Assembly (NCBI RefSeq): GCF_008831285.2
Contig: NC_045148.1
Location: 20,639,002 to 20,703,001 of the forward strand
Reading direction: 5' to 3'
From: Nymphaea colorata
Taxonomy: Eukaryota > Streptophyta > Magnoliopsida > Nymphaeales > Nymphaeaceae
DNA: 64,000 nt
A program made the translations under genes and the position numbers. The notes beneath the pieces were generated by a model that did not search any database, was not told the origin of the DNA, and saw nothing but the letters and a program-made list of their open reading frames with translations. Below, in pieces: positions 15,039-25,200 of this stretch; the first letter of the stretch is position 1, and each line of letters opens with the position of its first letter.

Positions 15039-17060
15039 ATGAATTCAATGGCAGAACGTGCACCTATGGAGATCAACAATGGTCGTCCGTCTGGTGATGA
15101 TGCAGATCTCAACATCAATGGTGCCAATATCCAGGTGTTGTCTGATCCCTTTTATATTCATCATTCTGATAATCCTGAAAATGTTTTGGTGTCTCAAAGT
15201 TTTAATGGGGAAAATTATGGGACATGGAGTAGAGCCATGGTAATGGCTCTCTCGGCAAAAAATAAGATCGGCTTTATAGATGGTTCAATTATAGAACCAA
15301 ACAAGAGTGATCCTAACCATCGTATGTGAGTTAGATGCAATAATCTTGTTTTGTCTTGGATCTTAAATTCTGTCACTAAGGATATTTTAGCAAGCATCAT
15401 ATACTCGACTAATGCTAGAGAAGTTTGGCAAAATTTGAAAGAGCGCTTCACACAAAGTCTTGCTTCCCGAATTTTTCAAATCCAAAGTTCCATATGCCGT
15501 CTACAACAAGATACTATGTCCATTGCGTCATATTATACTAAACTGAAAGCTCTTTGGGATGAACTTGGTTCTAACTCTCTCGTCCCTATTTGTTCTTGTG
15601 GTGCCATGAAGGCATATTCGGATCAAATCCAAAGACAGTGTGTTATGCAATTTCTTATGGGTCTAAATGACTCGTATAATTCCATTAGAGGGCAGATTCT
15701 ACTTATTGACCCTCTCCCAAACATCAATAAAGTCTACGCTATAGTACTACAAGAAGAAAAGCAACGGGAAGCACATTTTTCAAGTTCTACAAATGAAGGA
15801 ACCGCTGCCCTAGCTGTCATGAAAATCAATCAAGAAAAGAGGTTCCAACGGGAGAATGGTGCTGGTTTCCAACAAAACAAAGGAGGAAGACAAACTAGAC
15901 AAATCTGCAGTTTTTGCCAAGGCGTTAGACACATCAAAGAGAAATGTTTTAAGCTGATTGGATACCCACCAGGCCATCATCTTTATGATCCCAACTTTAA
16001 ACAAAATATTGCAACCAATGTTGGTCAAAATCAGACCAAACCAGATCTGAAATCCAACTTTTCCAATGACGTCTTTGGTCAAGACAGTGGAGGACATGAT
16101 ACTAGGAGCATTGCGCCAGCCTTTACCATTGAACAATATCACAGACTTTTATATTTGGTGAAGGATCAGCCGGCCAACATAAATTTTGCAGGTAATATAG
16201 CTCACACAGGTAATGACTCAACTAATTCTCTTACTTGGATTATCGATTCGGGAGCTAGTCGACATATATGTTCTAACCCACATGCACTTCATGATTTAAA
16301 AACGTGTAATGTACTTGTGACGTTACCAAATGGGAGAACTCTCCTAGTTCATCAAATGGGTAAGATATCTATGTCGTCTTTTGAAATGGACAATGTATTA
16401 TGCATACCATCATTTAAAATCAATTTGCTCTTTGTTAGTGAACTTACTAGAAACTTAAAGTGTTATGTGATCTTTTTTTCTGATCATTGTGTTATCCAGG
16501 ACCTGGCATCGAAGATGACGATTGGTCGGGGTGAGGTGAAAGGTGATCTTTATGTTCTTCAACAAGGACCAACGAGTGCCCATACCTATTTTGCTCTTTC
16601 TTCGCATGAACTTTGGCATAAGAGATTAGGTCATATTTATTCTTCTCGTCTGAAATTAGTGAACAAAAATTTAGATTTGAGTCTTGTTTTGAAAAATGAT
16701 CATATGTGTGATGTGTGCCATCGTGCAAAACAGACACGGCTTAAGTTCGATTTGAGTGATATTTCTACAAGTCATCCTTTTGATTTGATCCATTGTGATA
16801 TTTGGGGCCCTTACTCCCAATCCACTATTTCTGGTGCCTATTATTTTCTTAGTATTGTAGATGATTTTTTCCGTGTCACATGGATTTTCTTAATGAGGCA
16901 TAAGTTTGAAGCACTCCACGTCATCAAAATTTTTTTCACCTTAATCAAAACCCAATTTAATTGCCAAATTAAATCTTTACGATCCGACAATGAGACTGAG
17001 TTTTTCTCACTTGAAATGAAAGATTTTTTACAAAATCAAGGGACTTACCTATCAACATAG
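15039..17060 (+). pseudogene. copia B gag, protease and integrase N-terminal part (broken)
   Basis: Gag starts at the ATG at 15039 and is cut by a TGA at 15327. The downstream frame 15351-17060 continues gag, then a zinc knuckle (CSFCQGVRHIKEKC, pattern CX2CX4HX4C), the protease motif DSGAS, the HHCC integrase finger and the integrase core with D residues in HCDIWGPY and RSDNETEF. It ends in a frameshift right after the core. The product was the particle protein and integration enzyme; it is not expressible as a polyprotein now. Confidence 0.9.
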
Positions 17061-17904
17061 TTGTGTTGCTACACCACAACAAAACAATGTAGTAGAGCGT
17101 AAACATAGACACCTCCTCGAGGTTGCTAGAGCTCTTCGTTTTGAATCGAACCTTCCTATACGGTTTTGGGGGGAATGCATTTTAACGGCTGCCTATTTGA
17201 TAAATCGTATCCCCTCTTCAAAACTTGATGAAAAAACCTCTTTTGAAAGATTGTTTAAGAAAAAACCCAATATTAAACATTTGAAAATTTTTGGGTCGCT
17301 ATGCTACGCCACTAACACCAGCCACAAAAAGGATAAATTCGACCCACGAGCGTCCAAATGCATATTTATTGGATATCCTGATGGGCAAAAAACATACAAG
17401 TTGTATGACATAGAAACTCACAAAGTGTTTTCTAGTGAAGACGTCGTGTTTTACGAACATATTTTTCCTTTCCAAAACAAAAAGAATGACAAAAATAATA
17501 TTGTTTTACCCATACCTTACAACCAAGATGAAGTTAACTATCAACAAGAAGCCAATAGAACGTTCCCTAGCACACCACTAGACCTAGATACAACCCACTT
17601 AGAGATTGAAAAACCTTTGAATCTTGATGGAGAACATCTAGAAGACCCTATTGTACCCACCACTTCCAACCCGTCTTTTGATCTAGACCCCAATCTGACA
17701 CCTGGATCCATTAGACAACAAGAAGACTCCATTGTATCCTTAGATTCCAACGAGTCTTTCTCTTCTCTTGATCCAAATCAGATTTTCGGACCCATGAGGA
17801 GATCCGCTCGGGTCAGAAAGCCCACAGCTTGGTTGAAAGACTACTTTTGTACCCTCCTTGCCTCACCTTCAACCAATAGCCCTCTCATGTCAGGTCGCAA
17901 ATAA
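17061..17904 (+). pseudogene. copia B integrase C-terminal part (broken)
   Basis: After the frameshift the frame continues with the end of the integrase core (a conserved PQQN-type stretch near 17080) and its C-terminal region, including a domain with [18 protein letters not shown]. The frame then runs through a low-complexity Ser/Asp/Pro linker to a stop at 17902-17904. Confidence 0.85.
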
Positions 17905-19511
17905 GGAACAAGGTATGAGTTGAACAAGTTTGTCTCTTTTCAACGTTTTTCTAATAAACATTTTGCGTTCCTCACCTCTCTTATGTCTAAATCTGAGCTT
18001 CAAAAGTACGAAGAATTTGTCCAATACAAAGAATGGCAAGATGTCATGGATTGCAAAATTCGTGCACTTCAAGAGAATAAAACTTGGACCATTACGACAC
18101 TTCCAAAAGGAGTGAAATCAATTGGGAGCAAATGAGTCTACAAAATCAAATTGAGATCGGATGGATCTATTGAACGATATAAAGCTCGTTTGGTAGCCAA
18201 ATGTTACTCTCAACAAGAAGGGTTGGACTACAATGAAACTTTTACACCAGTTGCAAAGATGGTAACAGTACGTACCTTTCTCACTATTGCAGCTAATCAA
18301 GATTGGATCATGTGCCAAATGGATGTTAATAATGCATTCTTGCATGGAGACTTACTTGAACAAGTATACATGCAAATGCCACAAGGATATGCAAAACATG
18401 GGGAGTATCAGGTATGTAAATTGCACAAATCTCTTTATGGATTAAAAAAATCTCCAAGAAATTGATTTTACAAGCTTTCAACTTCTCTTGAAGAATACGG
18501 GTTCACACAATCCAATGCTGATCATACATTATTCACATTTAGAAGCGGTAAAATTTTTATTGCTATCCTAATATATGTTGATGATTTGTTAATTGCAGGT
18601 AACATTGAAAAAGAAGTTGACAATTTCAAAACTTTCTTATGCAAAAAGTTTCACATGAAAGATTTGGGCAAACCCAAATATTTTCTAGGAATTAAAATTG
18701 CTCGCTCAGCCAAAGGTATATATGTTTCCCAACAAAAATATGCAACTGACATAATTCATGACGCAGGTCTTTTGGGAGCAAAACCGGCTGATACTCCAAT
18801 AGATCAAAAGCATAATTTAGAGATCGAATATGGAGAATTCATTAAAGATCCGACTCAATACCGTCAACTTGTTGGGAGGCTAATATATTTGAGCATTACT
18901 CGGCCAGACATACAATATGCTGTCCATGTGTTAAGCCGATTCATGCAGCAACCCAGACTACCACATCTACAAGCAGCATACTGCGTCATTCGCTACCTCA
19001 AAAAGCATCCTGGTCAAGGCATTCTTATGAACAAAGAAAACAATATGAAATTAAGTGCTTTTTGCGATTCAGATTGGGCCGCATGTCACCAAATACAATA
19101 CTTTATCACCGGTTATTGTGTTTTTCTTGGAAGACAAAGAAACAAAACACAGTATGCAGATCATCTGTAGAAGCGAAATACAGATCCATGGCAAATGTAG
19201 TATGTGAGATTACATGGTTAAGATATATTTTACATGACATGGGTTTTAGTCAAATATCCCTTGTCACAGTATACTGCGACAATCAAGCTGCATTACACAT
19301 TGCTGCGAATCCAATGTTTCATGAACGGAAAAAACACATCGAACTTGATTGTCATGTTGTACGAGAGAAATTGCTTCAAGGGGTAATACAAACATGTTAT
19401 ATTCGAAGCAAGAATCAAATAGCTGATTTATTTACTAAGGCGCTCGGGAAAGAAGGTTTTAATCATCTTTTATGCAAACTGTCACAAATCTTTACACCCC
19501 AATTTGTTTGA
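17905..19511 (+). pseudogene. copia B reverse transcriptase and RNase H (broken)
   Basis: Fragments at 17920-18135, 18151-18465, 18586-19170 and 19062-19511 together cover reverse transcriptase ([30 protein letters not shown], the YVDDLLIAGN active site) and RNase H (CDSDWA, VEAKYRSM, YCDNQAA). Two of the stops replace expected Trp codons (TGG to TGA), as in ordinary decay. Confidence 0.9.
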
Positions 19512-19518
19512 GGGGGAG

Positions 19519-19793
19519 TGTTAAAATTATAAATATAACGAATCATTTTCCAATGTTCAAGACTCCAACGATGCTCTTTGGCTCCTTCCTTATTTAGCAC
19601 TATCACTAGGAAATTTTTGCTGTTGAAATGAAACGTTGTACCATTCTTGTATATATTATACCATATAATGAAAAGGCAAGACAATTTACTCGCCATTTCT
19701 ACCCATCTCTCTCTTTTCTCACGTTTCCATGACAATTTACTCGCCATTTCTGCCCGTCTCTCTTTTCTCACGTTTTTATGAGGGAATTCCACA
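19519..19793 (+). repeat. 3' LTR of copia element B (275 bp)
   Basis: Follows the purine tract TTTGAGGGGGAG. It has a deletion near its start and an internal tandem duplication of roughly 47 bp around 19680-19770 compared with the 5' LTR. It ends CCACA before TSD GGCCA at 19794-19798. Confidence 0.92.
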
Positions 19794-19798
19794 GGCCA

Positions 19799-21780
19799 CC
19801 AAACGGAATACGCATATCTCAAGGGGGAAGGCTCTGATGCCATCCCGAGCCTAACACAACATCAAAAAGAAAAAATTAATAATAATAAGAGAGAACAGTT
19901 TGAGGCTTCACCCGCAGAGGGCAGGTTTGCTCTGCTCGACTAGGGGTGAACCAAAATCAGTAAACAGAGAAGAGGGATGGAAGAAAGTACCCTCAGCGCC
20001 ATCGACGAACAGAACCAATAAAAAAAAAAGGGGGGACGGCATTGGAGTTGCAGAATCCCTCCTGTCGTTCCCTTCTTCCTGTTGATTCTTCACTGTCGCA
20101 GCGAGAGGGAGACCTCGCTGCGACAGTGAGGACGCCGTTGAAGCTGGGAGTTCGTCGTTCTCACGGTGATAGTGCTGGAAAACGAGAGCAGAGGCGGTGG
20201 CGGCAGTGGAAGAACCCAACCGCCGGATCTCGCAGGCGAAGGAGAGATTTCCCCTCTTTGGTTTTGGGTTTAGACGGTTGAAGATCGGTGGGAACTCCAC
20301 CGTCGATCGAACGGGAGGAAGAGGGAGGAAGGCGATCTCTCCCTCTGGCCTCGTTTTCCTCTTGTGTGGGTTGCTGGAGTTCAGTGGAAGTTCCACCGCG
20401 AGGAGGGAGGCGTTACCGCGCGAAGATTGAGAAAACGATGGTGAGAAATGCAGAAAAAGCGTGTGTCCGTTTTTATATCAAAACTCAAAAATTACCAAAT
20501 GGGTCCACCTCATTTGATCATTTTCGGAAAGGCATTGTAATTTTGCAATTTTTATGCCGCCATACTTTTGTGAAAATATTTTGCAAAAAGAGGCTCGTGA
20601 AAGTTCTTTTCAGCATAAGCCTAATATCTCATACGAAATAGCGAAATAGCACTTTCCGAGTTCTTAGAAATCACCAAAAGAGGATTTTCATATATTTGTT
20701 TGAAATTTTAGTAGAAAAAATGAATTGTTATGTATTATTGCTTTGTGGTACCCTTAGTTTTATTTAAAATTTCAGAATAAGGATTCGAAAATCTTTTGTT
20801 CTATACATTATTACAACATACTTTGTGAGATTTTTGAACGTGATATACTTGTATAGATGCTAGACTTTACTTTGTTGTCATTAAATTAAATTAAAAAATA
20901 GCTTATTGCTTTTGTTTGAGAAACCGAGCCTGAGGGCGGTTTCTAAGAGGGGTATTAGACAACGTCTAGTAAGAAGAAACCCTCACTTTTGAAATTCGAA
21001 GGCGAAACGTAGACTGTGCACAATTGTTTATGTAAGTACGAGCTTTTGTTGTTGCCCAGTGTTTGGTTTTGTCCTGGGGGGTGGTGCACGAGAGTTCTCT
21101 TTTGTCGCTCACTCTTCTGTCTGTACTGGAGGGCCTACAGGGCCCGAGGTACTGCTGCTGTGTTGGGAGAGAGACATCTCCTGGTTCCTCAAACCGGGTT
21201 CTTAGAGAGGCCATGCTGCTGTAGCGGCAATCTGAGATATCTCAGAAGCCTTCACTACAGGTGCCCTCGATCCGTTAGATCGCTTGGTGAGGATGTTCTA
21301 TTATGCCCACGAGGTTTTCTGTTGCTCGGCACGATAACTATGACATTGTCATAGAATCACAGTTGGAAGCCTACGAAATTTTGGAGGTTGTGCACACCTA
21401 GTTTTGTTTCTGATAATGTGATGTAACTCTAATATGTGTTAAGGTTTGAAGATATTTGTTTTACAAAGGTAAAATATTATTTTGTTGGGTCATGTTTCAT
21501 TCATAGCTGAATTTTTCCATACTCAGAGGAATTTTGAACTTTTTTTCTATTCTACAGGTAGTCCTTGATTAGATTTTGGCTCTTGGAGTGACGTCATCGG
21601 TCTTGTGATGGACATGCATTGACATTCTCAACACTGCATCGGTTTTGGGGGCTTGTATTTATTTTAGTTGTTTGTGTTTTGGTCATAACTCAACACGTTG
21701 CTTCAGTTGTTATAGGAATGAAAAAAAAAAGAAAAAATTGGTGTCAAATTGGGTCCTCACAGCAACAGTTTGTCCTAGAT
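19799..21780. other. region of uncertain origin, possibly an old retroelement LTR on the minus strand
   Basis: Read on the minus strand there is a TATAAAAA-like box near 20473-20480, a GC-rich leader with open frames, and a primer-site-like TGGCATCAGAGCC at about 19826-19838. This is the order of an LTR followed by a tRNA-Met primer site, and copia B would be nested just inside it. No second LTR was found. The rest (20.6-21.8 kb) shows nothing I recognise. Confidence 0.3.
20090..20129. repeat. perfect inverted repeat, 16-bp arms, 8-base loop
   Basis: The left arm 20090-20105 (TCACTGTCGCAGCGAG) is exactly complementary to 20114-20129. It would form a stable hairpin in RNA or DNA. It sits in a GC-rich stretch unlike its AT-rich surroundings. 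Confidence 0.9.
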
Positions 21781-21837
21781 TCTAGATTCTGCTTAGCTGT
21801 GTTCCACTTAGCCGTGTTCCAGTTAAACTCATTACTT

Positions 21838-22053
21838 TCATAAGCATAGTTCTATAAACATAAGCTTTCCTGGTTTCAATAAATGAAGATTTTGAGACAT
21901 TCTACTGCAAATATGAACTATATAGTCAATTATGCCCAAATATGCATGCTGAAGTTCATCGTCACAACCTTCAGCCACACATCTCTCATGCATGTCGTCA
22001 GCAAAAGGCAACGCACCAGTTTGTCCCAGATTCTGCCTAAACGCATCTGACAA
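21838..22053 (-). repeat. copy 2 of the dispersed, frame-preserving repeat
   Basis: Same family and orientation as 13993-14223. The shared peptide stays open despite many base changes. It lies about 460 bases downstream of the TML stop codon. Confidence 0.5.
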
Positions 22054-22059
22054 TTTTTC

Positions 22060-22515
22060 TACAGTTAGATCCTCTAGTTACACAGTCGCAGCCGTTCAAG
22101 CCAGAAACAGTTGTACTGCTAAGGTTCTTGAACAATGGATCATGTATAGCCAGAAGATGGATTAAGAAATTTCATTCTCCTAATCCCAGTGAAGATAGAA
22201 ATTTTATTAGCAACGAGAAACCGAAATGAATCACCAAAATCAAGTTGGGAACAAATAACAACATGCACTCAGTCGGCTTATCGGGAAAAGGAAAAAATAA
22301 TCAGTTGCAGTGAAAGAAAGTCGGTGGAAAAGCCACTTTAAGAATGTAAAACACCAAGAAACTCCATTTAGCATTATAACTCCCCGTGATGGAAAACAGA
22401 AGACACTGCGAGAATTCAAAATCGTTCATTGAAACTACAGTGCATGGGAACACACAGAACACAAAACATGACGAACTGCAAACAGACTGAGAAAAAAACA
22501 CATCTCCATTATAAA
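22060..22515. other. TML 3' flank
   Basis: AT-rich sequence downstream of the TML stop that probably holds its 3' UTR. Nothing else is visible. Confidence 0.5.
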
Positions 22516-24438
22516 TCAATAACACAAGTAACTCCCCGTCGAGTATCTATGGACACCCTCATAAAAATCTGTTTTGCCTTCAGAAGCCGAACTTAAAGAA
22601 ATCCCAGACAGCTTTCTACCTTCAACCGAGAATTTCACCTCCCCAGTAAGTTCAATTTCTTTCTTAGCAGTCTCTTCATCGGGGTAGTCAATAGGCATTT
22701 GCGCTCTTAGACAGCCAGGAGGACCTTTCAAGGGGATCTCTTGGACACTCCATCTCAATTCCTTTTCTGATCTACTCAAAATTGCTTTAGGTGAAACCTT
22801 CAATAATGTCGGGTCAGCAGGCAACTTCACAACAAATGTGACGTTCTTGAGTGGTTCAGATAACTCTGGATCTGCAGCATACTGAATCATTAGAGAAAGC
22901 AAAGTTCCACTTAGACGTTTAACCAGACGAACCCTCAGTGGCAGCGGAGTAAGATGTGGCTGTAAACTATACTTCAGAATCGGTACTGGTTTGTCAACAG
23001 GAGGAGTCCTGACATGAAACATGCCATTTCCAAGATTGCTAAGAATAGAACTTTGCATAGCTGCCTTCTTAATCCCAGCTGAATTTTCAACTCGGAAAGA
23101 AAACTCTGTATCCTTAGCATTTGAATCTTTTGGAAGCAAAGTTCTAAAAAATACTGTGCCTCGTAGGCCTACTCTGACAAGCAGTGACTCACAAAATTCT
23201 GCATTGATCTCTTCAGAAATGAACAACTCGGGACCTTTCATTTCTTCTGTTTGCTTAACCAGAAGATTTTCAAGTGGTGTACCTGCACCAGCAGCAGTTG
23301 CAGCTGAGGCTGTTTTTGCAGCACTTTGACCTGACTGAAGTGCTTCAAGCCCACCAAGGCCTTGCAGCTTCGGCCCTACCTTCGTAGTCGTGACAAATTC
23401 AGATGCATCCAGACCTCCACCAAAGGCATTATCAAACCCTTCAAAAGCTTCAGCAAGGGTTGCTTCCTCATTGCCAAATTCAATCCCACCATACTCTCCT
23501 TCAAAACCTTCCACTCCAATAAATGTGGACTGAGAAGCGGCAGCTGGAGGAAGGGCCGTGACTTCCAGCCCAGCAAGAGCAACACTAAGATCAGAAGGAG
23601 CATCTTTAGCTTTATTAAATCCACCCACAAGCGCCTCGGGTTTATTGATGGCATCACTAGCTGCGAAAGGATCCTTCTCCACAGCCTCCTCCGCTGGCTG
23701 CTCAGGCTGTTGCTGCTGTTGTGACGTTTGTGCGGCAGAACTTTGTGGGGCAGGAGCAATCGTTGCAGCATATTCATCACCGGCAGCCAAAGTTTCAGGA
23801 GGCAATTCAAAGATGGCATTCGAGAAAACCTCGACATTACCACGATGTTCCGAAGAAGCAAACTCTACCTGGTTCCAACCTTCAGCTCCTCTAATCCGAC
23901 CCTCAGAATCAAATGCTGAATGGACCATTTTAGGGATACCATCCCCGTGAATCGATGCCAATATCGTTGCAAGCCTAATGCTGCTGATGCCACGAAGAAT
24001 TATGTCAAGCGCCATGTAAATCTCAGCGTACTTCTTCCCTAATTTGTCTGGAGAAACATCGACACCTCTACAGGCAGTAACAATGACCCTGACAGCCTGG
24101 TTCACAATCTCAATACATTCAAAAACATTGTTCACACTGTCATCGTGGTCTACTGTCGTGATGCCCAATACGTAGATCCCATTAACCAGCCGATAAATCA
24201 CACGATATTTGCTTTCTTTCCCAACAATCACTTGGCCTCCAGCAGCTGAAAGTGGGTCATCCCCCAAAGTTGGATCTGCATCCTCGGAAGAAGTATTCTT
24301 GCCACCGGCAAATGCAAGGCGGGTATGTCGGAACGCCGACAGAACAACCAGAGCCCTTGCCGGAGGAAACCACTCGCGGGTTTGTAGAAGGATATCAGAT
24401 CCATTGACAGGTTGCAGTGAGAGTGCTAAACACGCCAT
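22516..24438 (-). CDS. TML: TPLATE complex muniscin-like subunit TML (640 aa)
   Basis: A single open frame of 640 codons, close to the roughly 650 aa of Arabidopsis TML (At5g57460 as I recall). The N-terminal 165 residues match the longin-like part (MACLALSLQPVNGSDILLQT, then VIYRLVNGIYVLGITT). Residues about 215-360 are a disordered, Gln/Ala-rich linker with a DPF motif (EKDPFAASD) of the type bound by endocytic adaptor ears. The C-terminal 270 residues form a mu-homology domain. TML is a core subunit of the plasma-membrane TPLATE complex, which starts clathrin-mediated endocytosis in plants with AP-2 and EH proteins. No break is seen. The ATG at 24438 fits the conserved N-terminus. Confidence 0.95.
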   Translation of the reverse strand: MACLALSLQPVNGSDILLQTREWFPPARALVVLSAFRHTRLAFAGGKNTSSEDADPTLGDDPLSAAGGQVIVGKESKYRVIYRLVNGIYVLGITTVDHDDSVNNVFECIEIVNQAVRVIVTACRGVDVSPDKLGKKYAEIYMALDIILRGISSIRLATILASIHGDGIPKMVHSAFDSEGRIRGAEGWNQVEFASSEHRGNVEVFSNAIFELPPETLAAGDEYAATIAPAPQSSAAQTSQQQQQPEQPAEEAVEKDPFAASDAINKPEALVGGFNKAKDAPSDLSVALAGLEVTALPPAAASQSTFIGVEGFEGEYGGIEFGNEEATLAEAFEGFDNAFGGGLDASEFVTTTKVGPKLQGLGGLEALQSGQSAAKTASAATAAGAGTPLENLLVKQTEEMKGPELFISEEINAEFCESLLVRVGLRGTVFFRTLLPKDSNAKDTEFSFRVENSAGIKKAAMQSSILSNLGNGMFHVRTPPVDKPVPILKYSLQPHLTPLPLRVRLVKRLSGTLLSLMIQYAADPELSEPLKNVTFVVKLPADPTLLKVSPKAILSRSEKELRWSVQEIPLKGPPGCLRAQMPIDYPDEETAKKEIELTGEVKFSVEGRKLSGISLSSASEGKTDFYEGVHRYSTGSYLCY

Positions 24439-24442
24439 AGAT

Positions 24443-25200
24443 TCCTATCCTAGGCCAAAATTTCCAAGATTTTGGCGTCGATTGTCCTCCTTCAAACTCA
24501 GTAGTTTAGAGTTTCCTCCGTATGAACTTTGATTTCCGCGATCCTTTTGATTTGGGCATCAAAGATTCATTTGTCTTCCCCTAATATGCTGAACCGTGAA
24601 AAATTATACTGCTGCTTAAATGATCCAGATCCGACATATTTCCAAATGTTTCGCAGATAGGTCATCACTGCATGCCCTCAAAATCCAGAGCTCAACCGTT
24701 CGAATGCAGCAATTTTAACAGTTGGGTCGCGAAATACACTAGGGTTTCCCAACTCTAGGGAATATATCTCACGATTCCCCAATTCTTCAAATAAGAAAGT
24801 TCGTCATCTGTTAAAAGAATAAGAGGAAAAGAAACAACGATCAGGGTTCAATTCATATGCAACCATGGGATTCTCATTATGCAAAATGAAGGTCTAAAGC
24901 AAAAGCTCCAGAAAAACTAGACAATAATTCTTCATTTCGGAATTTCCCAAGTTCTAAACAAGAACCCACTGACGCAACCAAATGACAAAATAAGATCATC
25001 AAAGAGAAACCGAACAAGAAAAATGGAGAGAGATAGTGAACACAAGGTAGATGACTCAGTGAAAGCGAATTTAAGAGACCGAACCTTCCCACGGATACCA
25101 GAACAGAGTGGCGTATCGTCGATTGCAGAGAGGGCAGGCGGAAGCAAAAGGACGCGACGAACTTTTCTCCCTCGTTCTCACGCTGAACTCAAAATAACGG
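24443..25200 (-). promoter_or_regulatory. probable 5' UTR, UTR intron and promoter of TML
   Basis: On the minus strand a possible splice donor (AAG followed by GTTCGG) lies near 25080, downstream of a GC-richer segment at about 25090-25190 that could be a non-coding first exon. A telo-box-like AAACCCTA lies at 24740-24747. Exact exon borders cannot be fixed from sequence alone. Confidence 0.4.

Larger units (their letters stand above)
14762..19793 (+). mobile_element. Ty1/copia LTR retrotransposon B, complete structure, decayed coding
   Basis: 5' LTR 14762-15025; primer-binding site 15026-15038 (TGGTATTAGAGCC, one mismatch to the initiator tRNA-Met site); polypurine tract just before 19519; 3' LTR 19519-19793; TSD GGCCA. 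Domains run in copia order: gag, CCHC knuckle, protease DSGAS, integrase, reverse transcriptase with YVDD, RNase H. The frame is broken by an early stop at 15327, a frameshift near 17060, stops near 17902, 18133 and 18463, and a frameshift near 19160. The two LTRs differ by indels, so the insertion is old. It lies in the intergenic space between RPL8 and TML. Confidence 0.95.

Noticed and set aside
19908-20396. Minus-strand ORF of 162 codons in the GC-rich island
   Set aside because: Low-complexity leader-like composition, overlapping open frames on the plus strand, no family match. More likely part of an LTR or leader.
23362-23950. Plus- and minus-strand ORFs of up to 161 codons inside TML
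   Set aside because: Shadows of the Ala/Gln-rich linker of TML.
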